Source: Silene latifolia
Taxonomy: Eukaryota; Streptophyta; Magnoliopsida; Caryophyllales; Caryophyllaceae
Length of the DNA stretch: 64,000 nucleotides
Assembly (NCBI RefSeq): GCF_048544455.1
Contig: NC_133538.1
Location: 142,411,922 to 142,475,921, forward strand
Direction of reading: 5' to 3'
The position numbers and the translations under genes are program-made. Under the pieces are notes generated by a model. The model was not told the origin of the DNA, made no database searches, and saw only the letters and a list, made by a program, of their open reading frames with translations. Within the stretch, counting starts at the first letter, position 1. The number at the start of each line of letters is the position of its first letter. Below, piece by piece: positions 45,730-57,444 of the stretch.

Positions 45730-46779
45730 ATAACATCCTTCGCTGATTTTTGAACTAGTTTGTAGACGATTATGTCATTATGTCATTTGCGCTACAATTA
45801 TTTGAACTGAGATTTTTTATATGAAGTAATGTTATCAGGTAATTATAGCTAATTATATTTTTTTTTTTTTGGGAAAAGGTAAGCTTATCATTAATATCAT
45901 AATCTCCAAAACATGCAATTAGAAAGCATAGTCTAGCAGAATTTTGTTGGGAACTCAAAAACATCCCAAGTTCAGGTTTCACTACTGGGAACTCAGATTT
46001 TTGTTGGGAACTCAGAACTACTGGGATGCAGGGAAACACATAATCCTTTGACTCTTAATGTTTGGGTAGTCCCAAAGCATGGATTTATCACTTGGCTTGC
46101 AGGTCATAATAGGCTTCTTATTCAGGATAGGCTGATGAGTATGAAGGTTATTTGATCTATAAGCTCAGGTTTCACTTACATCTTAATCCACATAATCTCC
46201 CTCAAATCCATCTGAACTTGGGAGGTCATAATAGGCTTCTTACTCAGAGGTTGGACTGTCCAAACTTATAGGTTTCACTTTCAAATGATTCTGAATTAAC
46301 CAACCTCTAATACTTATGTGGGATGCAGCAGGAAACACATAATCACTTGTTTTTTAAGTGTATATACAGTGGGCAATGCTGCAAATTGATAATTGACTGG
46401 TGTAATGAGTCTCTGGCAGAAGCAGACTGTATAAATTGGTGATGTAGGAAACGGTACATGAACCTTAGTAAGAAGAAAATTGTAGCTTCTACGGCCAGAA
46501 AACCTTGTTCATTTAGTTAAGCAAGATGTACGAAATAGACTTAAGAATTATCAGTTTAGTGTAAGTCTGTTAGTGGTATGAATTGTATGTTTTGGAGAAT
46601 TAGTTTTCGTTATTCATCGTCTTTTACTAATTGATGACCCGTTTATCTTTATGTTCATTTTTTGAATTTTTTTATTAGGCTGTTATTTGAACCTCCAATG
46701 TTACTCCTATTTATATATGAGGTTATTTTTCTTCATTTATTCATACTCATATTTTTCTAATTTGATTCAGGTCCACAAT
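45730..46779 (+). pseudogene. intergenic region with a LINE RT zinc-domain fragment
   Basis: Between the two CACTA 2 genes, 46064-46150 encodes PKHGFITWLAGHNRLLIQDR, and about 46326-46441 in plus orientation encodes ETHNHLFFKCIYSGQCCKL, both typical of the zf-RVT domain that follows reverse transcriptase in plant LINEs. Internal duplications (ggtcataataggcttctta, gcaggaaacacataatc) break it up. It is a non-functional scrap. Confidence 0.6.
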
Positions 46780-49700
46780 ATGGGTAAAAATGGAGATAAA
46801 GATTCCCGTCCAAAAAAGAAGACGAGGGGCCCGTCAACGGGAAAAACTTTTGAAGAGATTCTTAGTAACCAGGAGAATGCAGAAGACCAATGGAAAAATG
46901 AGAAAAATGAGAAAAAAGAGAAACTGTATATTGATTTTAATGAGCTTGGTCAGCCTTATGGACGGTGGTTGAAGAAATTTAGGTCTGATATGGGAAATTT
47001 GGCGCGAAATATCAGGATCATTAAAAGCTGGAAAGATGTAACAAATGGCGAGAAAACTACAATGTGGCGTTGTGCTAAGGTAGTATATGATTAACATTTT
47101 GATTATTTGATTTAAAAAATTTATATTAGAACATTAGTAGCATTATCCTTCTTTTTTTTTCCAGAAAACATGGAATCTTGAGGATGACAAAAAGAAATTT
47201 ATTCTGAGGGTTGTGCGTAATAGATTTAAGGATTGGAAGACGAGGATGACAAGCACCTACATTTTCCCTAAACAAAAGACTGATGATGGAGAAGAAAAGT
47301 CTGACGATGGAGAAGAAAAGTCTGACGATGGAGAAGAAAAGTCTGATGATGGAGAAGTCGCTATTAAAAGTCCAGTTGGAAAGTACAAACAACTCACGCA
47401 AGAGGATTGGGATGAGTTTGTTAAGCAGCGCATGACTGCTGATTTTCAGGTCAGGTTTTTACAGGATTCAAATGATTTGTTTAGTTAGCGGCTAGCTTCT
47501 AATATCGACTAAATTAACATAACCCAAGTCCTCTGGTTTGGCAAACCAACAACTATAACTGTCAGTTGTGTACTCGCAGCAAGTAGCTACCTAACAAATA
47601 TGCTCAGATTAGAACTTACCAAGCACAATTTTCCATGTCAGAGATATGACTTTTGTTTAGCAGTAATTGTTACATAATAAAACGGGCAACACTTGCTCAA
47701 AAGAACAAATTCCATCTTTGTGGTATATGAAACTTAAACTAAATATAAATTCTCACCTGACCAAATGGGCTGAATAGCTGTCTTAGTTCCTTTTCTGTTG
47801 CCTCCACAGATTCAAATTCAATAAATCCATAACCCTTCACTTACCATGTTCATTTACTTATGTTATAAATTTTGGTCATATTTTGTTAACTTAATGATAT
47901 GCTAATTCTCAACCGATGCCCCTGAGTTTATCTGAGTTTATAAGTGTTTACCAAAGTCACTTTTTTTCTTTTTGCTTGAAGTTTCTCTTCATTCTAACAC
48001 TAGTCTCCTCCGTCCAAGGATGAAGGATATATAGTTAGTTATTTACCAACCGTTTAAGTTTTTTATTAGTCTCTTTTTCCCATCAGAAACTTGATGAAGT
48101 AAAATATCATGCTAAGCCTTCCAGACCTGATAGAGTATATTGGATTTATTTGCTAACTGTATGACAGATTATTTCTATGAATGTCCTCCATTGCTCTTAT
48201 CTTTATTCCCCTATTTAGCAGCTACCATGTTCATTTACTTATGTTATAACATTTTGGTCATATTTTGGATTCGTTTTTTTATAGGAAAAGAGAAAAAAGG
48301 CTCAAAATGCTCAGAAGCAAAATGTACATCCACATTATTTGGGAAGAGCTGGGTATGTAGGAAAGCAAGATAAATGGTATGTAGAAGAGCTTACGAAAGA
48401 GGCAGAGAATCAACCTAATAAAGATCCCGCTCTTACACAGAAAACGGTAGTGGAACGTCTCAGTGATCGGGGTTATGCTTGGATCAAAGCACATACCCCG
48501 CCAACTACTGCTGAGCCTCCAACGAAATTGCAAAAAGTTATTAATGAATATGTAAGTTCATTCTAAACAAATTAATATTTTTTCTTATCAATTCAGTAAA
48601 TATGTTAGTGTGCTTATTATTATTTCATCGTACCATCTTTCCTTTATAACAGGGGATTTGGAAGGAAAAAGAGGAAAAAGGGGAGTTTGTTCCTTCTAGA
48701 TTTGAGGATGCGTTGGTGAAAGCATTAGGGAAACCAGAGCACACAGGGAGAACGAGAGGAGTGGGCGGCTGTGTTGGTCTCCAAACTTATTTTGGAAAAC
48801 CACCGAGTTGCGATAATCGTGGAAAGCGGTATACAGATGATGACATCAAGTTGCTTATTGAGAAGGCGAAGAGTGAAGCTATGGAGCAAATGAATAAACT
48901 GATGGAAAAGAAAATAGCCGAAGCTTTGAGTAATGGTGGGAAAGTGTTTATATCTGATGCTACTTTGGAAGATTTGCCAAAGAATCATTCTCCTGATGAA
49001 CATGATCATAGTAGTTGCCATTCAACTCATCATAGTGACCCATTCATCGAATTAAAGGTAAGTTGTCATAAAAAACTATTTTTAGATAAGACCTTTTATG
49101 TAACCTTGAGTTTTAAAGTCTGGAGGTGGCTTGATTGAACCAAATGGAGTCGATATGATAAATTGGCAGTATAAACTATGAAGTTCCCTCCTTTGTTTAT
49201 CTAACCCAAATTCTCGTTTAAAACGGGCATATCCGTCTTACACAAATTACCACACTTCCCTTCATTTTCATGAAACATGAAGCTTTCCAAATTTGTAAGT
49301 ATCCCTTTATTAAGTACTTAATTTTGTTGATTTTTGTTTTTGGTTAAAGTGGTTATGATCATTGGTTGATTAGTTAGTTTTGAGTTAGTAAATTCCTAGA
49401 AATTTGTCAAAATTTGTCGTTTCGGTATACCCTTTTAGCTGTTTTGTCTCTATTGCTGCCGTAACATGAGAATTTGTTCAAGTTTGATCAAAACATATGA
49501 ATCAAATTAAGTTTCAGGATTAGATAGGTTTGTGAATGTCATTTCTGTATACCCTTGTCTTTGATCATCTTTGAGCCCTTAGAACATTAGCATTTTCCTA
49601 TAAATGAAAATGATCCGAGTGTGTCAACAAGTGGTGAACAGCCTACAAATGATAGTTTTACGCCTCTTTACTTCACGAGCAAGGTCTTCGGCACCTGGGG

Positions 49701-52700
49701 TTCAATAGGGTCTTGAGTATGAGATTTTTGTATATTCAAACAAAATAACCAACTGACAAACTGTCTGGTTATTTTACCTTATCTTTTGATACATATCTTT
49801 TGACTTTTAACTGTATTATGAGAATGTCTTAGGAGAGAGTTCCATGTCGACTTGCTGTCATTGAAGATGGAGAAGTGACGGTTGCTGCTCATGGGATGGT
49901 TTCACCATGGGTTGAAGGCAAAAAGGTACACAACACACCATTGACCATGCAGAACGCCCAAGTGTCCATCGATGAAGTTATTAAAGCTGGCGCACGACTT
50001 TCATGTCCATGGAATGGATTTAGTAAGATTGGAGAAGTGGAAGGGAGTTTTGCGCAATGGCCGAAAACCTTAATTTTGTTAGGCGAAGATGAGGTAACTT
50101 GATTTTTAATCTATAGCATTTAGACTAATGTCGTACATATAAGAAACCTCGCATTGCCCTTATCAAATATTATTATTTTTATTAGGCTGATAAAGGAGAA
50201 AAGACTCGAAAGAGAAAAGCCAAGTCGAAAGATACTAAAGAATCCGGCAATAAGGTTCAAAAGAAGGTACTTAAGTTCAATTATATTTATTTTATAGGTT
50301 CTGTGTTAGAAGATTGTGTTGTAATCCATGAAATTTGTCTTCTAATGGTGCATTTTTGTGAGTGTTTTGTGCTGCTGTTGCGACTGTCTGACCCTACTTT
50401 GTTGATTGAATAAGAGCTATTACCTCTCGTACCATTTGTTTACCTTTGATTAAAGCAAAGAATAGAAATGGTAAACAAATAATTAGATGTATTTCCATGT
50501 ATAAACAAGGCTGGCAATGGGGTTTGGTTTATTTGTTTAAATGAAATTCTTGTAGTATTACTGCTGGTGTACTCTTGCAACTCTTTGCCCTGTATTTCAT
50601 TCTTGTAGTATTACTGCTTGTGTACTCTTGCAACTCTTTGCCCTGTATTCCTAATCCCAATGTCCTATATTTTTGGTGTTAAATAACCCTAGTGGCGGAG
50701 CTAGGGGAAGGGTGCTCACCCCCGCTTAAGGATAGTAATTTTGAATTTTTTCAAGCTTACCTTGTGGTATTACCGTTTGCCCCATGCTAAAAATCGGCAC
50801 CACCGTTAAGTTCAAATACTCACTTCTCTTCACAAATAAATTTCCCTTCTGAATTCTGTATTTCAATGTTTATGAGTAAACTTAGCAAGTCAAATTGATA
50901 GACAGAGATAATTATCCACCTTTATTTATGCAGATTTCATGTTTTGTTCATTTTGGATACCTCTATGATTGTAGACTTGTAAGAGAAAGCTACTACTGTG
51001 TTAAACTCTTGCTAAGAAACGCTGCCCTTCGCCTCTCCCCCTCTTCTGCGTTTTTTTTTCTTTTTGCTATTTTGACAAATTTTATTCCATTATTTTAGCA
51101 CTTTTATATACTTTTTTTATATTATATTAGGCAACATCCGTTGAAATGGACAAGGGGAAACAACACAGAGGTGAAGAAGATGAGAGAGCTCCTCTTAGTG
51201 TAGAGGAAGTGAAAGCCTTGAGTTATCACTGTCAGATCATAGAACAGAAGTTGTGCTCCTTGTCGACCACTGCATGCATCAAAATTGTGATTGATGGCTC
51301 AACATTTAATTACCAAGAGAATAATAATGATATTGAATGCTATTTGACCGTCGTTGAAATTAGGCAAATGTTCCGATATTTATGGCTAAATGTTGTTATG
51401 CTTCTCGCTTGGGAAAGGTATGTATATATGAACCTATTTCATTTATTGGTCTTTTGTTCACTAATAGTTTGATTACTAATTTCCTCACGGTTTTATGATG
51501 AAAATTGTAGTTTCTTGTACCAGTGTGCAACTACAATCGAAACTACTAAATTAGTTGCATACTTGTGCCCCGTGAAACTTGTGGAGTATATGCATAATTC
51601 AAAACAATGTGAAGCGTATATTGCCCATGCAATGAAAATTCAAAAAGATAAGAAGTATATCATGGGAGCATTTCATGAAGGGTAAGTATTAAAGTCGTAA
51701 TTGGAGTTAGTTAGTTGTACTTAGTTAGTTGTACTATACTCTAACTGTAGCTGTACAACGGCTCTTGCTTTTTTAAAAACTCATGGAAAAAAGAAAGCCA
51801 AACTTATTTTTTGAGAAGATGTGAAGTCGGCCTCTTCTTCTAGGGCCAAACTGAACCAACCAAGCTTCTCATTTTGTTTCACCCCATTAAAAATTAAAAG
51901 CTACTTAAGCTGCTATAGTTTAGTGCCTAATTTTTTTTACCGTCATCATCAGATTTTGAAATTGAAATGTAAGTTTAGTTTTGTCATATGCAGATAAGTT
52001 CTAATTCTTGATATGTAATGATTTTGTCATATTTTAATCACAGTAATCATTGGATGTTGGTTGTCGTTTGCGTGGGATTGAACACAATGTATATTTTGGA
52101 CTCGCGAAAAAGGGATCCTAAGAAGATGGACATAAAAAAGGTTCTTGAAGTTGCTTGGGTACTATATTGTGCTTATGGAGGACGACGCAACTATAATAAT
52201 AAAAGTACTAAAGTATATATCAAAGAGATCCGGGTACGTAATAATTATACCCTTGTCAATTTTTTTCTCTCTTACCCAATTGATTTTTCTGAACTCCCTT
52301 CCCTTTATCTCCCTCCGGCAACCCCCTTCATCCCTTTATCTCCCTCCCTCTCTTACCCAATTGATAATTTAGGTAGGATTATGTCTTCATAAACTTAACC
52401 GTCTATTTTGACTCTGGGTTTGTTTTGGTTGATGAAATTGGTTGTTGGAGTTGTACTACTCGATCTCATCTTGTATATTTATTGTGGTCTGGTCAAGATG
52501 ACACTCGAATGCTACCGAATCGCAGTACAAGTTTTTATGTTCTGTACATGTTGGATGCCCGGAGTGGTACCAAAACTCGGTTCTTATTTAACCAAATTTG
52601 AAGAATGAGCTATAGTTTAGAAACATGGAATACACTGTAGTAAGTCGTAACTCAGCCACACCTAGCCCGACCTGACACAGTGGCGAGTTTAGGTAGCAGA

Positions 52701-53268
52701 CACATTTTTTGGACCAAGCAGTCAAGTGTCAGAATGTCGTAAGATCAAGAGTGTCGGACATTTGAGACACACTCAAAGTAAAGTGTCGAAGGAACATAGT
52801 TATTATATGGTCTTAACATCCAAGTTGCATTATATTATGTTGTTGTAATATGCTCTCTGCCACCTTAACAGTCTATGTCAGCTCTCCCACATTATCGCTT
52901 CTTATTATGAGTCGGGTATAATGAAATTCTTATTATGTATCAACTAATACTTATTATTAATTGCATTTTTTTTAAACTTTAGTGTCCACAACAACCTGAG
53001 GATTATGAGTGTGGTTATTATGTTATGAAATGGATGTATGACATAACCTTCTACTATTGTAAAGTTTCGGAGATACAATTTGAACAGGTAATTGATTCTT
53101 ACTTTTAACTTTTCATTGTCAATTTCTTTCTTCATTTACATTTATTACTATCTAATACTGATATTGAAAATGCAGAATATTGCAACTTCACCCATGTCAA
53201 TGATGGATATGAATGTGGCTAGAGAAGTTTGGGCGAATAAATGTTTAGATAACATACATTTAGTATAG
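46780..53268 (+). CDS. CACTA 2 second gene: Ptta/En/Spm domain, DUF8039-like, Ulp1-like cysteine protease
   Basis: Eleven exons with consistent GT-AG borders and phases: 46780-47079, 47165-47449, 48285-48551, 48653-49057, 49833-50093, 50186-50266, 51131-51417, 51511-51681, 52044-52233, 52983-53087 and 53176-53268, about 814 residues with no internal stop. Exons 1-4 carry a Ptta/En/Spm-like region (IDFNELGQPYGRWLKKFRSD, ALGKPEHTGRTRGVGG) with a (DDGEEKS)n acidic repeat. Exon 5 is DUF8039-like (CRLAVIEDGEVTVAAHGMV ... WPKTLILL). Exons 8-10 have the C48 protease layout: His in GNHWMLVVV, Asp in YILDSRK, Gln in CPQQPEDYECGYYVM with the catalytic Cys. It may bind the subterminal repeats and process SUMO-like or self substrates. 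That role is inference. Family names are recalled. Confidence 0.85.
47745..47833 (-). pseudogene. RRM gene fragment, antisense in intron 2 of the second gene
   Basis: The minus strand reads KGYGFIEFESVEATEKEL followed by RQLFSPFGQ and then a GTGAGA donor. The first is an RNP1-type motif and the second the helix-1 end of an RRM, but their order is the reverse of a single RRM. It therefore joins two pieces or two domains. A roughly 50-bp direct repeat (accatgttcatttacttatg) lies at about 47844 and 48226, flanking the segment's right side. Confidence 0.6.
50550..50655. repeat. 54-bp tandem duplication in intron 6
   Basis: ttcttgtagtattactgct, then gtgtactcttgcaactcttt, occurs twice. Downstream (50690-50740) is a tggcggagctaggggaaggg phrase with the inverted ctcaccccc, a small transposon scrap. 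Confidence 0.7.
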
Positions 53269-53299
53269 ATTACCTTAGTAACTATGACTTTCGTTGGTT

Positions 53300-53470
53300 A
53301 TTTATGCATTGGATTGTATTTTGGAACGTTGTTGGTTTGAAACGTTGTTAGGTTGGATTATTGTATTTTGAAACGGCGTTGGTTGGATTGTATTTTGGCA
53401 CGTTGTTGGTTGGATTGTATCTTGGAACAACGTTGGTTGAATTGAAATGTAATGTCTTTTGGTTGGACAT
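53300..53470. repeat. degenerate 34-bp repeats in the 3' UTR of the second gene
   Basis: About four units of (gttggttggattgtattttggaac) follow the stop codon. Confidence 0.65.
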
Positions 53471-53574
53471 CTTATTGCAGGTTTTAAATTGTTGACATTT
53501 TGACTATCAATTTTATGGGGAGGTGCTGCCCAAATTTTGGTAGCATTTTTTTATATTTTTTTTAAAAAAAATAT

Positions 53575-53990
53575 TAATATATTGCGTCAATTTTTACAAT
53601 AAATGACGCAGAAAGTAAAAAGCAATTGTATCGGTTTTTCAAATAACAGACGCAAAAAGGTAACCAGATTGGCTCTAAAACCAAAAGGCAATAATATCAG
53701 TTACGAGAACAACTGACGCAAAAGACAAAAGCAAAAGCATCGATTTCCCAAATAACAGACGCAAATGCTGAATCATTTGCGTCAGTTGTTTGCCCATTTG
53801 CGTCTGTTTTTTATCAAGAAATGACGCAATTGTTAAGCATTTACGTCGGTTTTGAAAGCACAACTGACGCAATTGTTAAGCATTTGCGTCAATTTTAAAA
53901 CTGACGCATATCAAATACGACCCCTCGATATACGTCAGGTCAAAACCGACGCAAAAGGCCATTTACAACTGACGCAATAGGGGTTTTTTC
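53575..53990. repeat. right subterminal repeats of CACTA 2
   Basis: At least twelve tgacgcaa/ttgcgtca units in alternating orientation, 20-40 bp apart, run into the TIR. Confidence 0.9.
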
Positions 53991-54001
53991 CATTAGTGTC
54001 A

Positions 54002-54600
54002 GCATTATCCGTGTATTATTTAGCGAACTCAATTGCAACATCATCCCAGGTGGCAATCTTCTTGTGCTCCAAAGAGTAGAACCATTGTTTAGGAATGGTG
54101 TCGAGAGATGAAGGAAAGATCCTTAAAAACATCTCAGGTTTGATGCCTTTGATAGACATGTAGTCTTTGAAAGCACAAATGTAGTTCAAAGGGTTTTCAT
54201 GTCCCTTGAACTTCAGGATGTCAGTCATGTTGAAGTTGGTTGGCAATTTAGCATCCGCGACCTCATACTTGCGATTATTCTCCATGTAGATGTCATCTCC
54301 CTTGAGGTATAGTTGTTCCTCCAAATATTGGAGTCATTTTTCAGCTTCAGTAAGGCCTATTGGAGGGTTGATTTCTGGTTGTCCAATGAAGGGTGGAAGG
54401 TTATCATACACGGCCTCACCAGGAACATCGCTTTCTGCAGGAAGAAGTCTAGTTTCTACAGCAACAATTCGGCCTTCAATAGTTTTGAGGCGATCATAAA
54501 CTTGGTCTTGGCTTGTTTGGAGACGAGCGAGCGCAGCTAGGTTTTGATCATTACCATTTTGGGGTTGACCACTCTGACTTGTGGTACTTGTTCTAGGCAT
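54002..54600 (-). pseudogene. gag N-terminal half of the Tat element
   Basis: The frame opens at an ATG (54600) with MPRTSTTSQSGQPQNGND, a Gln/Asn-rich and helical start, stops once near 54334, and continues as gag core (54324-54016: PTNFNMTDILKFKGHENPL, MFLRIFPSSLDTIPKQWFYS, KIATWDDVAIEFAK). A TAA follows four codons before the CACTA 2 border. After allowing for the tca duplication, the same frame resumes at 31889. This shows the two halves were one gag gene before the CACTA insertion. Confidence 0.88.
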
Positions 54601-56304
54601 CTTGGAAACTGGATAAGAGGTTGACGACGAATCAAAACACGATCGACCATTCTAGCACACTTACTCAAAGAAAAGACTCAACTTTGTGATGTGGGAGTGT
54701 GCCACGGTGTTAAGTGGGGTTTTGAAAACGATGAAGGTTTGAAATATTTGTCCTAGACAACTGTAGTGTAGTTGTAGGAGTGTTGACTTAAAGTGAGGTT
54801 TTGAAATGGGTTTTGAGGCCCGAATTTTGACTGGATATTTGGACAGAGTTTTGACTCATTTTGCGCTAATCTAGGCCATTTTTGAAAATGTTTACATTTT
54901 AAAAAGGTTTTTTGATTTTACAAAATTCGTCATGGTTTTGTTTGGAAAATGGTGATCACATATGATACAAGCATTTATACAGCCATTATAACGGTATGCT
55001 GAGTGCATTTAGAAGGGTTTTGGCTTAAAAGTGTGGGTTGCCATACCGAGCAATCAAACCCGGGTATGTGGAGAGGTCCGTGCCAAACATGAGTAAGGTC
55101 GGTTCCTAGTCCATTTCCTCGAGTAGTGAAATCCCTTGATACAAACATGAGTAAGCATCATGGTATGGTTGACGTCAATCGTTATCCATCCTTAGGCCAA
55201 GATAAGAATTTGGACCGTCCAGACGGGAGTTTGGTCGAATGGGTTGGGTTGGGCCTAGGAAGGCGAATAAAACGAGCTAGGAAGGTCGACTAATGAAAAC
55301 GGACAACTGTCTCATATAAACTATTCCCTAACCTTGTTCAAGTTTCACCCTTGGCAACACCAGGGGCGGACCCAACCATTGGGCTATATGGGTTGTAGCC
55401 CAGGGTCTTTTTAAGGATAAAAAAATAAAAAGGTTTAAGAGATCAGTAAAATCAATGAGTCTAGTGGTTAGTATATGATAAACTACCTAAGATTCTCGTG
55501 TTCAATTCCAAGTGCTGGTTTTTTTTTCTTCTTTTTCCTTTTTGTTCTTCAACACTACCCTGCAAGTATAGGCTAGTACTCCGTTACTCCTACTATTTAT
55601 CTTTTCTAGGACATTAAAATTTCATATTCGTTATTTTCTGGTCTATAGATTATTAAACCGTAGTGGTGGTATTAGATCCGTTATTTTATTTAAATTCCAC
55701 AACTAGGCCCTTCAAACTTTTCTAATGATGAAGTTAGACATTTTAAGTTTCTTAAATGTATGGTAAATTATTCTAACAATCGTAAATTATGAGAAACGGT
55801 TTTTTTATACACGATAAGAAACTAATTAGAGAAGTATTCTTAAGAATATATGATCGAAAACTAATGTAGAAACTAATATTTACCATAATTAATGAAAAAA
55901 AAACCTTGTAAAAATTGTGATATATTTGTGAAAAATTGGATAATTATAAAGTGACTTTTTGGTTATATATTTGTGAAAAATTAAACAATAGGGTTGGATT
56001 TTGTTTTTGATTAAAATTATGTAATAAAACCTAACGAAGCTAAATTTAACTAGGAGAAATTCGTGTGTCCTTCAAAAGGAACGTACTCCTTACACTTAAA
56101 GGAAATCTACCAAATGTAATTATTATAATGGCTTAGGTGTAAGAAGTACGGTCCGTCATGGACGACACAAAAAAATTTCTTTAACTAAATAGTTAGTTTT
56201 AAAAAAAAAAATTCTAATGACAATCTAGCCCTATATATAATCAGTTTCTGGCTCCGCCCCTGGTCAACACGTAAGTATATTACTCCCCAACGGAGTCGCC
56301 AAAC
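54601..56304 (-). other. 5' leader and PBS of the Tat element, with a hAT-like insertion
   Basis: Downstream of the LTR on the minus strand, tttggcgactccgttgggga (about 56284-56304) is the PBS, close to the tRNA-Arg type used by Ogre elements. The rest of the leader is AT-rich and non-coding, with an insertion at 55361-56262. Confidence 0.75.
55361..56262. mobile_element. hAT-like non-autonomous element, 902 bp
   Basis: Ends CAGGGGCGGA and TCCGCCCCTG are perfect inverted repeats. They are flanked by an 8-bp TSD with one mismatch (ggcaacac at 55353-55360, gtcaacac at 56263-56270). No transposase; the interior is AT-rich. Confidence 0.88.
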
Positions 56305-57300
56305 TGTGGACACAAGGGGCCCACGAGGGCGCTTGGGAAACAAGCGTTTGCATTTGTGGAGTCGCCACCAATTTTTATGAGAAATTGAAAACCGTTCGAA
56401 TACTTCGCGCCATGTCAAGACATAAATTAGTGACATGAACACTAAGAACTCATTACCCTTAGCATTCTATGTCTAGAATTTTTCTCGTGGATGCCAATGA
56501 ACATGGATGTTCACAGAGATCTGAAGTAAGGGGTGAGGGTATGTATTAGGAAGTCCTTTTACTGAACACCTAATCTCACCTGCCTCGATAGCGGCCTCTA
56601 CTAATGATTAGGGAAATTATTCATACTCGATATGCTGTCGATTATATGCATGCAATGCAACATCCATCATTTTGATCCTAGCATGTGAGAATTAACTAAG
56701 TCGGTGAACATGTAATTTAGCACTCATTAATGTCAAAGTTAGGCTTAAAATTAATTACATGTGAAAATAAGTAAATAAATCATACAATAAAATAAATAAA
56801 TAATGATAATTAAAATTACAATAACTACAATGGTTTAATGATTTACGTCAAAAATATATTTAAGACGGATAATTTGAGAAAAACAAGAGAAAATAAATTA
56901 GGACAATACGGACAGATTAGGGTGATATTACGGTTAATAGTCAATTAATACGTAAACTAATGAATTAGGTCAAAGCAAGAACGGAAATTCAGAGACAGAA
57001 ATCAACCCGGAACAGGCGCAATAATGCTGCGTCTCTTGGAAGAGGCGTAGTGGTCACTGGGTTTGTTCCTGAGGTGAGTTCTGGTTGTGAAGTCAGAACT
57101 GCGTGTTGTTAATGTTCGTTGGTGGATTTAATGGTTGATTATTGATATTTAACTCGGATGAAAGTGGTTTAGCATATTATTTACATGTGAATTGGTCATA
57201 AAAGTGATAAAAATGAATTAAAACGAATTTAGAACGAATTGAGACTAATTAGAAATTAATTAGGAAGAGAAACAAAAATGCGAAAGTAGAATAAAAAAAC
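56305..57300 (-). repeat. 5' LTR (3' portion only) of the Tat element
   Basis: Reading leftwards it ends gtgtccaca before the PBS. It aligns in reverse complement with 21700-22670, including the GC hairpin motif near 57012-57060. At about 57300 it is interrupted by the LINE. The missing U3 part is probably beyond the right edge. Confidence 0.8.
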
Positions 57301-57444
57301 CCTGCAAAACAGTGTAATGACGGCTGTTAACCTAGTTCTTCTTCATCAATTTCAGCAATTCAAAAATTAAAAAATCCTAAAAATCAAACTACTAACAATA
57401 AATTTGATCTTCTATTTGCTACTAGGGATGAAGAGTTCCCAGCT

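Larger units (their letters stand above)
31890..53998. mobile_element. CACTA transposon 2, two-gene (autonomous-type)
   Basis: It begins CACTAGCTAGTAGAAAAAAT and ends ccattagtg; the reverse-complemented right end also has AAAAAA-CCcTATTGCGTCA. The 3-bp TSD tca is at 31887-31889 and 53999-54001. Both ends are rich in the subterminal motif tgacgcaa/ttgcgtca. It encodes a TNP2 transposase and a multi-exon second protein. Minus nested elements it is about 14 kb. It sits inside the gag of the Tat element, which has been split in two. Confidence 0.95.
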
